Assembly: GCA_037367405.1 (NCBI GenBank)
Contig: JAZKJV010000091.1
Location: 248,001-312,000 of the forward strand
DNA from: Ottelia alismoides
Taxonomy: Eukaryota; Streptophyta; Magnoliopsida; Alismatales; Hydrocharitaceae
Reading direction: 5' to 3'
Length of the DNA stretch: 64,000 bases
In this document: positions 9,169-21,445 of the stretch, piece after piece
How the letters are laid out: each line of letters opens with the position of its first letter
Position numbering within the stretch: the stretch's first letter is position 1
Notes under the pieces: model-generated
The model's input: only the letters and a program-made list of their open reading frames with translations
What the model was told of the DNA's origin: nothing
The model's database searches: none
Program-made: the position numbers and the translations under genes

Positions 9169-12100
9169 TGAAAAGCGAAAAGGCGAGAGCCGCTAAATAG
9201 TGGTCTAACAGGTCAGACTCACTGTCGATGAGGCGACTACTCAAGCCTCCTCGATCTTCAATAATTAACCCACTCAATCAATCAAAGAATGAATAGCAAG
9301 GATTAAAATTTATTATACCCTACTAGCGATGTACAATGGCAAGCAAGTAGGGATCGAACTCAGGAAGCAAGGGTGTAGGGCATAAATAAAAATCCAATCC
9401 TAGGTCTAATACACAACTTAGCCAATCTAATTTCTTTTTTTTGTGGGTTTTAATGTTAATTTTTTTTAATTTTTAATTTTTTAATTTTGTATTTTGATTT
9501 TTAATTTTCTGATTTTTATAATTTTATATTTTATATTTTTTTAATTTTTTTTCAATATTGGAATTTAAAGACAAGGTAATAAAGGACAAGACAAAGTATT
9601 TAATAAAAATGCACAAAAATATCCAAAATTTCAGAAATAAAATGTTTTTGATCTTTTTAAGACTTTTTACTATTTTTGTGATTTTTTGGGATTTTCAAGG
9701 TGTTTTTAGTATTTTTAAATACTGAAATAAGAGAAAACAGTGAAAAAGTTGCTGGCTGGGGATAAAACTGGCATTAAGAATCGAAAATAGCCACAAAATT
9801 TGTCCACACTATTTTTCAAATAAAGAGGATAAAATCTAGAGCAAACAGAAACTGAGTTTGTATTTTTTGGAGTTTTCTTTGATTTTATATATTTTTTGAA
9901 GTTTTAGAGTGTTTTTAAATTTTTAGTGTTTTTCTTTTGAGATTTTTAATGATTTTTGGGCTGAAAATCAAGCAAGTCAAAACACACAACAGAGAATATT
10001 TTTGGAATTTTTTTAAGATCTTTTAATATTTTTTTGGTATTTTCTAAGCTAGACAGTGCTGAAACAACATATTTTTGATTTTTAATAAATATAAAAATAA
10101 AAGAAAATCCAAAACTAAAATGTTGGCGTGGAAGAACGCATGCACAGGAGCTTAAGTTGAAAATTTGAGAATTTTTGGAGTCAAAATGATGCCTCAATTA
10201 ATTATATCAAATAAGCAAAGATCAAAGGCATGACAGGGGCTTTTATGCAAATAGATAAAATTATGGGGGCACCTCTACAATTTTCGCACAAAATTACTAC
10301 TGAATTGAATGATTTCTGGGCCGACAACAAAATACAAAACCCGCAAGGGGTGTTTTGGCAAAAAGCCCACCCACGCGCGTGCGGAGCACGCGCCTGGGGA
10401 GGACTAAATAGATATTATATAAAACCTTGGGGCGTAACTGCAAAAATCCAGAAATTAATGAACTACAGATGAACGTTTGAGTACCCAACATAAATAAGAC
10501 AAAAACCAAGGGGGTCGCCTGCAAAATTACCAAGGTCACGCGTGCTGTGCACGTGACCTGGCGGGGGCCCACTTGCAAATAGTTAAACGTACGGGGGTCC
10601 TCTTGTAAATATTACAACAAAAATAAAACCTCAAATTAAAGTTTGCGGTTCAAGTAATAAACATAAAAACTTGGCTGGGTTTAGGCGCAAAATACCCAAC
10701 CTTTGGCGCGATCCAACGGCGCAGCATGCCTCACTTAAGCCACGTGTCACTTTCTCGCGCGCCGATACCCCTTCGGCTTGTACGGTCCAGATCAGATGAT
10801 GGATGGGGCGATCGACGGTTGGAATGCAAAATATCCGACGGCGGCTGCTACGCGGGAAGAACATGTCCAGATCGACGGTGGAGAGAGGCTGACGACGAAC
10901 AGCGAAGAACGCCGCGGTGGGCGAGCTTCCCTGGCCGCGCAGCGCCTTCTCTGCGGCGTTTGGAGCTTCAAAACGGCCTGGCGCGATTCCTGGAGGCGTC
11001 CTCGAGTGGGCGGGGGCCTCAAAATGGCGGATAACCCGCCGGAGCTCCACCACAATGTTGAGGAAAGGGAACGAGCTCCAGGAGCTCCGACCAGCGTCAA
11101 AATCGACCCAGGTGGGGTCGCTCGCGCTCCTGGGACCTGCAAAACAAATGGATGAAGAAGTTGGGGGCAAAGTGCCCCAACTTCGCGGAGTATTTCGCAC
11201 AGGGGAACAGCTAGGTGGAAAGGTGGAAATGGCCGGCGAAACTCGATGCCGGCCGCGATGAATCGGGATGTTAGGACGATTGCTGGTCAAAGATCTTGAA
11301 AGGGGAAAGACTACTGTGGCTTTCTAACACTAAAGCTTCAAGGAACAGGGAAGAAAAAGGGGTAGAAAGACCTCACCCGTGCGCGCACAAGGTGTCCTCC
11401 GGTGAGGGGATCTAACTCGATTCGACACCACTACGCCCCGTTTAGACGCCCTCTAAGCTCCTGTTGTCACCAGGAGTCTAGCCAAGGGTCTAGGTTAGGA
11501 TTTTGGAGGTGGAAGAGTGATCAAAAGTTCAAGGGAAGTCGGGGGGTTCGGTTTTGAACATGGTGATGGGGCGATCTTCGAGGAAGAGTCACGGGTGGCT
11601 GGATGATCCTACGCCCGAGGTATCACCTGGTCGTGAATCCTCGATATGTGGGCTACAAAAGTCGTGAAGGGAGCGGGGTCAAATGGTAAAAGGTGTGGCT
11701 CCCAAAAATCCTTGAAGATGGGTCGAGACCCATTTCTGACAGCAGCAGAGAGGGGGGTCAGACAGTTGACCGAGGTCAACTGTCCAAGCCCTCTGGTTGG
11801 TCCACGTGGACCAACCAGAAAAACCCTCTAGAAAAAGGTTTAGAAATTGATTTAAAAATAGTAAATGCTTTTATTAATTTTTTATTATAAAATAAAAAAT
11901 GTTTATTATTTAATAAATTATTTTATGGTAATTTTTATTTATTTTTAGGAGGTATAATTTTATGAGTTACCTTTATACCCCTATATAGGTATGTTATCTA
12001 TATACTATATTTCTTTATTTTTATTTTCTGTATTTAATTTTATTATTTTTGTTTCTTATTTTATTAAATTATAAAATACTTTTATATACCTAATTATATT

Positions 12101-12975
12101 TTTATTTTATTTTTATGATATATTTTGTATATTTAATAAGATAGAAGTGTATTTTATGCAGGTATGTCTTTAGAATTATTACCTATGTATTTTATATACA
12201 AGTATTTTTATTTGAGTTTTATTTGCATTTTTATTCTGATTTTAATATTCACAATTATTATAAGTATTATTTACAACATTATAAAAATATAAAATTATAA
12301 AAATAATAAATAAATAATAAATTGAATATTTTAATCTGTACAAGTATACAATGAGGGTCCAAAACTCAACTTTCAAACCGTAGCTCCACCAAATGCGAAA
12401 CCACCGCCATTAAATAGCTTATTTTCTTATATATATAATTAAAGGTGAGTATGCTGCATTTGGAGTTTTCATTTGTGAGATACGGGTCTGGGAAGTTGGG
12501 ATTCTGGATTTTTATTCAAACCATAACTTTTTATCTCTACATTATTTTTCTGTGAAATCAATTTTGTATTTTTCTTTACTAAATTATCTACAACTTTCAT
12601 GTACAAAGTTTCTTTATTTGAAGTATAAAAAGTGGAACCAAAAATAGGTCCCAAAAATGAATAAAGAATGAATAAAAGGTATAGGTATTTTATCTGTATT
12701 TCTGACCTTATCTCCCCCTACTTTATTCCTTGTCGACCTAGTCATCAAGATGCCTAGGCCTCGGGGTTTCGGGTCATAAAATATTTACAATATTTTATTC
12801 CTTTTCTTTTCTTTTCTTTATTCTATAATTTTGGCATTAAAAACCGTATTTTATACAGTATTTACACACATATGCATGAATGCTAAAATGCATGAATTAA
12901 TGCTATTTACACGCATTTACTAGGGTTTTTAAGGCCAAAATGATAGAATAAAGATGATGAAACGTGGATTCATCA
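9169..12975 (-). repeat. Element D 3' LTR (left copy, 3807 bp)
   Basis: On the minus strand it begins TGATGAATCCACG and ends GCTTTTCA. GC-rich centre, AT-rich flanks. It contains a 26-bp palindrome (11793-11818), a TTGACC inverted pair (11761-11784) and repeated TGCAAAT and GATCCAACGG-like motifs. It keeps a 160-nt segment (10121-10280) that the right copy lacks. Confidence 0.95.
11761..11818. promoter_or_regulatory. TTGACC inverted pair and 26-bp CACGTG palindrome in D 3' LTR
   Basis: GACAGTTGACC/GGTCAACTGTC (11761-11784) is a perfect 11-bp inverted repeat holding two W-box cores (TTGAC). It is followed by a perfect palindrome, CTGGTTGGTCCAC with its complement (11793-11818), centred on the G-box CACGTG. 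W-boxes bind WRKY factors and G-boxes bind bZIP/bHLH factors in plants. Use as promoter elements here is inference. Confidence 0.6.
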
Positions 12976-12990
12976 TCCCCCTATACTTGC
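12976..12990 (-). other. Element D polypurine tract
   Basis: The minus strand reads GGCAAGTATAGGGGGA directly against the LTR start TGATGAAT. Confidence 0.85.
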
Positions 12991-14910
12991 CTTTGCTAGT
13001 CCCTAGCAAACACTTATGCAATAAGTGCAGAAAAAGAAAAACAAAGAAAAGAAAAAGAAGAAAGATGGATGAAGTTAATGATCAAACTTGTCCTCTCAAA
13101 CTCAAAGTTTGGAGCTTAAGTCGGATCTTTGGAATTTTAGTGCGGGCGGAACCTTATTGAGAACCGACTTCGAAATCCAACAGTCCTTGAGAATCCCAAA
13201 ACTCTGCTCAAGTCTCCTCAATAGCCAGGTCAGAAATATCTCAATTCATACGCAAACTCTTGCGACTATGAGTCTGACTCGTACAGTGTAAGTGATGGTG
13301 GCTCTCCCCAACTGGAATGACAAAGAAACTTACTTCTCCAGTACGACAACCCAATGATTCCCCAATCCAGCAACTCCATCCTCGAGGAGCGGGGTATTCC
13401 CTTCTAAGTTCAAGTGGCAACCAGCTCAAGAGGAGGGGGTGAAGAGAAGAATGGATGGTAGCCAGTGTAGCTACCTATCCTGGGATGCAAGACCAGTGTA
13501 GTCAAGTCATCCTGCTGCAGGCTCACATGATATGACTTTGATGCTCAAGCTTGCTTATTTTCTATACACCAGATTCACATACTTTGCAGGCTTTTTATTT
13601 TTGTACATGCCTGAACTTTTTTTTTGGAAATACTATTCACAACAACATTTACATAAGGATTTTTTCCTCTTGAGCCAGTAGACTATCCCTCTTTTGAAGC
13701 TTTATCGCAACCCACAGCCTCCTGTCTTTAGACTTCCTAATCACTGGACGGGTTGGGGTGCACTTCCCTCCCTAGAGGAGGACAAATGTTTCCACTTGTG
13801 TGCGTCTCATACCGGCAAATCCAATCCCCTCATCACTCCAACTGAGTTGAGCCATGTGAAAGGTGCAGGTGTCCAAGTTAGGTCATTATCAACAAGAGTC
13901 ATGCGTGTGTTCCGAAATACTCTACTTAGGCAGTCAAGAATCCCTTGAACCAAGTCTCGTGATCCTCAAAGAATTAAGTCAACTAGACCTGAAGTACCTC
14001 AAACCCAATTCCTATAAGGTTCCTGTTATTAGGTAGATTTTAAGGTCCAATCAAGCTCCAATCTCCGGATTTTACTTAGACTTGTTCAACTATCAAACTC
14101 AATCCGAAAAATGCGAATGCCATGCAAATGCCATGCAGAAAATATTTTTGTGATGCAATTTTCAAGGATTTTGAACTTTTTTATGGATTTTTGAAAAGAT
14201 GATGAATGATGCATATGCAGATGCAATTTTTTTGTATTTTTCAGAAAGATTTCTCAAGTGTTTTTTGGATTTTAATTTTGCAAATGTTTTTGGGATTTTT
14301 TGAAAATAAAAAGTTTTTGGCTAAAAGCTGGGTTAAAAATATGTACACGGGAGTGCTTCTTATATCTACAAGAAGTGGTTTTTAAGAATTTACAAGGTAA
14401 GTGATCAATTTTATACATATATATAGTGGATTTTGGTGTGATGTAAATATTCTTCAAACTTATTTGACACAGATTTTTCAAACAATTTTTGAAAACTATA
14501 GTCAAAAATAATTTTTACAAACATTTTTGCAAACATGTACACACATTTGAAAATCATTTTGCAAAGGTTTTTCAAACAGTATATATAGGTTTTTCAAATA
14601 TTTTTGCAACCATTTTTCAAACCATTTGCAAATAATTTTTCGAACATGTTATTTCACACAAAGAAAATAAATTTTGCAAACCACACATTTTTACACAGGT
14701 TGAAAACATGTAACAAAATATTTTCAAAATAGTTTTCAATAAATGTTCACAAAGATTTTTAAACTATTTTTCAAACATTTTGCAAAAAACATTTTCACCT
14801 GATTTGTTAATCAGTAAATACAAAAAGAATTTGAGGAACAAAACACCTTTTTATTAAGGATTTTAATGAATTTTAAAGAATAATTAGCCATATTATTAAG
14901 AAAATACGAA

Positions 14911-15488
14911 AGTACGAGTTATGGCTAAAGTATATACGCAGTGTATACGACCCCCCTATACTTAGCTTGAGCTATGTCCTCATAGATCGAGAGAAAAGAG
15001 AAGACATAACTCGTACTAAGTATAGACAAGTCTAAAGAATAACAAACTAATGAAGGAATCAATGAATGAGAAATTGACCGTCCCCCTATACTTAGGACTA
15101 ATAATCCTAAGTATAGCAGACTGCACACAACGCAGGGAGGGTCAAGGGTGGGAATGAACAGATCATACTCAGATTGTCTCCCCCTATACTTAGGGTAAAA
15201 TATCCCTAAGTATAGACAAGAAGAGGAGACAATGGAGAGGATCGAAATAAATGAAAAACTCGGGGTGCCCACCCCCCTATACTTAGGACAAAGTACGTCC
15301 TATGTATAGAAGATCGTCTACAAGGGGCGGCACCTTTTTGATACAAAAAGAAGATAGAAAAGGAAAAGAAGAAAAGAAGAAAAGAAGAAAAGAGATGAAA
15401 TTGGGTATGAACAACTCGGGATGCACATCCCCCCTATACTTAGGATAGAGTACATCCTAAGTGTAGCAGTGATGAAAGGGGTGGCATC
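14911..15488 (-). other. Array of five two-tier PPT-like hairpins in element D
   Basis: Inner arms (plus strand) are 14956-14965/15016-15025, 15086-15097/15105-15116, 15184-15195/15204-15215, 15277-15289/15297-15309 and 15434-15446/15454-15466, all versions of CTATACTTAGG/CCTAAGTATAG. Outer stems differ per unit: TTGACC/GGTCAA (15074-15079/15140-15145), ATTGTCTCC/GGAGACAAT (15173-15181/15225-15233), GGTGCC/GGCACC (15264-15269/15329-15334), GATGC/GCATC (15420-15424/15484-15488). The sense strand of each inner 3' arm plus flank equals the PPT AAGTATAGGGGG. Confidence 0.85.
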
Positions 15489-15548
15489 AATTCGGTAGAA
15501 TAAGATGACAGAAATGGAAAAGAAGAAAAGAAGAAAAGACGAAAAGGG
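15360..15548. repeat. GAAAA-type purine repeats in element D
   Basis: Two stretches of AAAAGAAGAAAAGAAG repeats (about 15360-15396 and 15517-15548) flank the fifth hairpin unit. Confidence 0.85.
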
Positions 15549-15551
15549 AAA

Positions 15552-17686
15552 TCATTCAAAAATATTTTGATGTGCTTTGCCTTCCTCTGCCTCTTTCGAG
15601 ATATTCAGCTCATCCTCATAGATTACTTGAATTGAGTCAACGACGGTCATGAATGTGTCATGTTCAAGGTATGGCTTCAGAAGCTGTCCATTGACTACAA
15701 AAGGTTGTGCGTCTGCTGACAGATTGGATATCAATACACTTCCGTTGTCACGCACCTGCCTAACCATGAACGGCCCGGTCCATTTGCTCTTCAATTTGCC
15801 TGGAAAGATCTTTAATTTCGCATCGAACAACCATACCTTCTGACCTGGATCAAAGGACTTGTGGCGGATGTGATTGTCTTGCCATGTTTTGACCTTCTCC
15901 TTGTACATCAGGCTGTTGTCATATGCATAATCTCTGAATTCCAGTAATCTGTTCAGATCTAGTTTTCTGTTCTTTCCTGCCTGCTAGGAGTCCAAATTAC
16001 ATATATTAATAGCCCATAAAGATTTGTGGATAAGTTCCACGGGCAAATGACATGGCTTGCCATACACCAGGCGATAGGGAGACATTCCCAAGGGTGACTT
16101 GTACGCTGTTCTGTAAGCCCAAAGAACGAAATCAAGCAGCTGAGACCAGTTCTTGCGATCCGGACGCACAAGTTTCTGTAGAATTGTCTTGATCTCCCTG
16201 TTTGAACATTCAGCTAAGCCATTGAATTGCAGGTGGTAGGGTGAAGCAACACGATGCTCGATGCAGAATTCTTGGGTTAGCTTCTTCACCTCTCTATTTA
16301 TGAAATGACTACCCCCGTCAGATATGAGAATTTTGGGAATCCCGAACCGTGCTATGATGTGGTCTCTCAAGAATCGACAGACAGTCCTACTGTCGGTGGC
16401 TCGGGCGGGAATAGCCTCCACCCATCGACTTACATAATCGACAACAAGCAGAATGTACTCATACCCTGACTGTTAGGAAACGGACCCATAAAGTCGATGC
16501 CCCATGCGTCGAAGACGTCTGAGATCTGAATGTACTTCAGAGGCATCGTATCTCTCATTCCTATGGTTCCACCCATCTTCTGACAGTCAGTGCAACATTT
16601 GACATACTCATCTGCATCTTTGAATAATGAAGGCCACCAGAGGCCACTTTGAAGAACTTTTGCTGCCGTCCGTTTGCCTGAATGATATCCTCCAGAATCT
16701 TGATCATGACATAAAGCGAGGACACTTGGAACTTCCTCCTGAGGAATGCACCTTCTCCAGATGCAATCTGCTCCCTCACGAAACAGATACGGGTCTTCCC
16801 ACTGGTAGAAATGGATTTTAGACAAAAAATCTGTCTATTTTCAACTTAGGCCAGTCCTGTGGGATCTTCTTGGTCACCAGATAATTCACGATGTCCGCGT
16901 ACCAAGGAAGTGAGGCGACAGACAGAATTGCCTCGTCTGGAAAGGTCTCTGTGATAGGCTGCAGGTTCAGCTCAGGAGGCTCTGGTTCAGGAAGTCTTGA
17001 CAGATGATCGGCCACTACATTCTTCACTCCAGGTTTATCTCTGATTTCCAGGTCAAACTCCTGAAGTAGAAGGATCCACCGGATGAGACGTGGTTTGGCA
17101 TCCTTCTTCTGCTGTAAATACCGAATGGCCGAATGATCAGTGTAAATGATTACTTTGGATCCAAGAGGTAAGATCTGAACTTCTCCAAGGCAAAGACTAC
17201 CGCTAACAGCTCCTTTTCAGTGACAGTGTAGTTTCTCTGGGCTTCATCGAGCGTTCGGCTAGCGTAGTGAATCGTAAATGGTACATTGTCTTTCCTTTGT
17301 CCCAGTACAGCTCCGATGGCATAATCTGACGCGTCGGTCATAATCTCGAAAGGCTGAGTCCAAATCGGTGGCTGTAGGACAGGGCCTGCGTGATGAGCTC
17401 TTTCAACTGATTAAAGGCAAGGAGCACACGGTCGTCCACAATGAATTCATTGTCCTTGCCGAGCAACTCAGTCAACGGTCTGGCCAGCTTGCTGAAATCT
17501 TTGATAAATCGTCGGTAAAATCCGACATGGCCCAAGAACGACCGGACTTGCTTGATATTTGTAGGCGGTTCAAGTTTTGAAATTACATCCACCTTGGCTG
17601 GGTCAACCTCCATGCCACGTTTAGAAACCACGTGACCCAGCACAATTCCTTCGGTCACCATGAAATTGCTCTTCTCCCAGGAGAGC
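15552..17686 (-). pseudogene. pol: Element D pol, part 2: RT C-end, RNase H, integrase
   Basis: Continues the RT cut by E. In order: RT end and connection (GHVVSKRGMEVDP, RSFLGHVGFYRRFI), RNase H ([49 protein letters not shown]), integrase zinc domain (CHDQ...H...CCTDC), catalytic D in WGIDFMGPF, D in ISDGGSHF, E in LAECSNREIK, and the C-terminal KWTGPFMV domain ending at 15552. Frame changes lie near 17385, 17160, 16830 and 16470. A TAG lies at 15984-15986, where CAG is likely. All domains are recognisable but the chain is broken. An apparent ORF start at 17757 is E LTR sequence fused to this frame by chance. Confidence 0.93.
17682..17686. repeat. Target-site duplication of E, left copy (AGAGC)
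   Basis: AGAGC precedes TGATGAGCGACC inside the D RT. The right copy is at 31047-31051. Confidence 0.95.
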
Positions 17687-20600
17687 TGATGAGCGACCCG
17701 AGCAAACGAGGTAAAGGTACTAAATAGGTCGTTGCGACCTCTATCACTCAGAGTCACTCAATCAAGAAAAATATCGAACCGCGAAAGAAATCAGAGATCA
17801 AAACACGAAGTGCGGTCCTAGCTATGAGATTCACCTGGTATAGCTCCCAGGGTCGAACACAAGGAGCACGGGTTGGCCTAGGGCCTACGAAGTAGTAAAA
17901 AGAAGATAAAATAAAAGAAAAGTATTTTTTAGTGGTTTTTAATAATTTTTATATTTTTTAGGATTTTAAAATATGAAGAAAATAAAAGAAGGCAAATATA
18001 AACACACTTTGGCAATTTATTTAACACACCAAAAATCAAGCAAAAATTCAAGAAAAAGTATTTTTAGGTTTTTTAAGTTTTTAAGTGTTTTTGGTTAATT
18101 TTTGAGATTTTTCTAATGTATATTTTATTTTCTAAAAAATCAAACAGTGCTAAAAAGAAAGGGTACTGTCCAGCAAGGCCCAAAACCCAAAGATAAAATA
18201 TCTAAGGATCTCAGAGGGCCCTGGAGGTAATTTTCCTGTATTCTAGAGAAAATAAAGAAAATTTGGGCACCAAAATTATTATTTTTGGATTTTTAGATTA
18301 TTTGTTATAATTTTTATGAGTTTTTAGGTGTTTTTAGATTTTTAGGGTTTTTACTCAATGAAAAATAGCCAAAATTGGCTAGAAAATCAACAACAAACAA
18401 AGAAAAGTAGCTGATTTTTTTAGAATTTTTGGGGGTGATTTTATATTTTTTTTGGAATTTTTAAACCTAGACAGTAGCTAAAAAGGATGTTTTTGAATTT
18501 TTAAAAATACTAAATCAAATCAAAAATGTCCTCAAAAAATCTCAAAAATCCAACAACATGGCAGGAGCCATGTGTCAAATTTTTATCGAATTTGGAGGTG
18601 GTTTGATATTTATTCAAAAATCAAAAAGGGGGCATTGTGCACAGGGACTTAAGTGCAAATACCCGAAACTCTGGGGGTCCAGGTGCAATTTTCCCAGCAA
18701 GTCACGCGCGTGGCGCGTGCCTGGGGCACTCAGGGACCTTCTGGTAAGAAAAATAAGTCCTTGGACCTTTTGGTAACTGGTACCAAAAAGTCCAGGGTCT
18801 CGGTCGCAATTAACCCACTAATACACGCACATGTAGAAATAAAATGCTCACAGGGGTATAAAAGCAAATACCAGAAAGTTTCTTTTCATTCAATAACCCG
18901 ACAGAACTACAGGATAGGAGATGCAAATAACCCAAACAAGGCACGTGGCGAAGCACGTGAGTTCACATACACAGGGGCATAAGTGCAAAACACAACAAGC
19001 ACAAGGTCTGAAGTGCAAATTACCCTACGTAAATAAAAGACTTAAAATAATTACAGGACTAGAAATTAAAGACTCAAACTACGAGGGGGCCTAAGTAAAT
19101 TACCCTTTTATTAATGTCGAGGGGCGGATGCGCGACGCGTGGCGGATCGAACGGCTGGATTGACGCGCCGCACACCAAAGGGGAACCTCGACGCGATCCG
19201 ACGGCTGGAGTACGCCCACGTGGAAGATCTAACCGCTGTGGCACGTCGTGGGGTTGCGAAGCAGTCCTAGCTCGGATCGGATGGCTGAGGTAAAGCCACG
19301 TGCTCGATCGGATGGCTGAGTGGGTGGTGGCTTGACCTCGCTGACTCAACGGTGGTGATCGACCCTCTGGAGATCTGATGGTCCGTGCGGCTCCGTAGAT
19401 GAATGGGCGTGATGAGAACTGGAGCTCAAGGTCGATCTGACGGTCGGGGAGGATGGTGGAAGAACTGGCGGCCGGCGAGCTTCGCCGGCCCTCTGCGTGC
19501 ACAGTAGTCCTCGTCGACCGCTCCTAAGGTGCGGAGAAGCTTCCCCGTGAAGCTCCGCACCCGATGCAATGCTCCGATGGAGGAGAGGAGCTCAGGAGAG
19601 CTCCGGCGACGTGAACAACCTGGAGATGCTGTGCTTTGAAGCTCCGACCTCCAGATGAGGTCGAAGGACCTGGAAACCTGCACAGAAAGAACGAGGGGTC
19701 GAGGGCAAACTGCCTCGACCCGTCAGAGCGGGCGGAAAGTGGCTGGTGTGGCGAGATGGAGGCTCTCCGGCGAGCGGCGGAGGAAGGAAAGCCGGTAACC
19801 TGCTCCGAGGCGAGACAGGGGGAGTGAAGGGTCGGAGAAGGTGGAGAGGAGTGAGACGAAGATGGAGGGCTGGTCGGATGGACAAATGCGTGGACGGAGA
19901 CGACTGGCGGAGGCGGCGGAGCTACACTACCGGAAATGGAAAAATCTAACGCTACGCTAATCTACTGGCTAACTATGCTACCTGATGGCGCATTCGACTG
20001 GGCTGGAGCCGATGAGGCTCCCGGTCGTTGCCTCAAGGGGTCGTCGAGCTCCCCGAGGCTCAGCGCGCTCGCGGCGGCGCACGGCGGCGATTACCACCGG
20101 ATCAGTGATTTCCGGCTGCCCGGGCCTCGCTGCAACTCCACCGGCCACGGCTGTCACTCAGGGATGATGAGGAGCTCACAGGCGCCGAGGGGAAGATCAA
20201 AGATGGCGTGAATAGGTCGCCGGTGACGACACTAAATAGTGTGGAAGATCCGAGAAGATGATGATCGGGCGAGGTGCTCGGACTTCAGATCTAGCAAACC
20301 CACCCCGGGCGAGGGTCCTGGATGTCCAGCGTGCAATCGGAGCCCGGGGTTAGCGGTAATGGCGGTCGGATCGAGCGGGAGAAAAATCGAGAAATCGGGT
20401 CGGTCCGCTGATCCGCGAAAGAGGAAGGTCCGCGGGGGAAGTTGACCGGGGTCAACAAACCCCCGTGGACCAATCAGGAGTCGCCAATTATTGCATCTTT
20501 ATTTGATTTTTTTGGGCCATATAATGGCCGAATTTCCAAAAACTTAAAACATGAAAAATATTTATTTTATTTTTTTCTATTTTTTGTGATTTTTTAATTA

Positions 20601-21422
20601 ATTTTTGGAAATAAAAAAGAGGTATTTACATAATAGGTCTATACATAGGTATATATACAATATATTGATTTTTGATTTTTGATTTTTAATTAGTTTTTTT
20701 ATACATTTTTATTCCTATTTTATATTTTATTTATTTATAGAATAAAATGAGGAATAAAAGGCTATTTTTATTTATTTTTATTAATTATATACATAGGTAA
20801 AGTAAATAGTTATGTACACTATATACATGGCATATGTACAATATGTTTTTTGCATTTTTAATTTTGTAATTTTTATTTGATTTTTGTTTTGTTTCTTTTT
20901 ATTTATTTTATTTACAATATATACCATAGATTATTTACAAAAAGTTTTGGAAAATAATTTTATTTATTTATAAGGTTAAATAAATAGGGAAGGTGGTTTA
21001 TGTACATGGTGTAAGGGTATTTTTGGTCTTTTTGATTTTTAAATTTTTATTTTGTTTTTAATAGTGTATAAATATATACAAAATATATACAAACATATTT
21101 TTGGATGAGGAAAATATTATTTATTATTTACATAAAATATGTACACATGTGAGCCCCTATCTCCCTCTACTTGGCTTTTATGCGGTCAGGCCCATGCTGA
21201 GCCCTCCCTTGGGTTAGGTTGCTCAATATTTATTCTAAATATTTCCCTCTTTTTCTTTTTCATCTTTATTCTTTTATTTTCGCACAAAAACATGCTAATT
21301 ATCTAGATTTACAAAAATGCATGCTTTTGCTAACTTTTCTATTTACACATATCTACATGCACTTGCATAGGTTTTTTGTAGCTAAAATATAAGAATAAAG
21401 AGTGATGAATGGGTATTCATCA
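17687..21422 (-). repeat. Element E 3' LTR (left copy, 3736 bp)
   Basis: On the minus strand it starts TGATGAATACCC and ends GCTCATCA. GC-rich centre (19100-20460) with CGATCCGACGGCTGG-like motifs, CACGTG boxes near 19218 and 19295, and a GTTGACC/GGTCAAC inverted pair at 20441-20456. AT-rich on both sides. Confidence 0.95.
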
Positions 21423-21445
21423 CCCCCCTATACTATACTTTGCTA
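21423..21445 (-). other. Element E polypurine tract
   Basis: The minus strand reads AGTATAGTATAGGGGGGG against the LTR start TGATGAAT. Confidence 0.85.

Larger units (their letters stand above)
12991..15551 (-). other. Element D 3' noncoding region
   Basis: About 2.6 kb between integrase and PPT with no convincing gene. In sense order it holds the hairpin array (15488-14911), an AT-rich stretch with repeated TTTTTCAAAC-like sequence (14830-14100), and a block shared with E (about 13990-13080, including CCTCGAGGAGCGGGG on the plus strand). Athila elements often carry an env-like ORF here; none is visible. Confidence 0.8.

Noticed and set aside
10631..11290. Long overlapping ORFs on both strands of D LTRs (also 38833-39463)
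   Set aside because: Both strands are open because the sequence is GC-rich. No domain, and the frames differ between LTR copies.
14911..15488. CRISPR-like array (short repeats, varying spacers)
   Set aside because: Repeats are inverted pairs with uneven spacing inside a plant retroelement. No cas genes.
12991..15551. Env-like ORF expected in an Athila element
   Set aside because: No long frame, signal peptide or membrane segment is seen. The region is noncoding.
17338..17757. Single ORF joining E LTR sequence to D pol
   Set aside because: The first ~24 codons are E LTR, and the same codons occur in the other LTR at 27306-27376. The fusion is an accident of the insertion point.
19074..20211. 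ORFs repeated in both E LTRs
   Set aside because: They repeat because the LTRs are near-identical. No domain, and they lie in a non-coding LTR.
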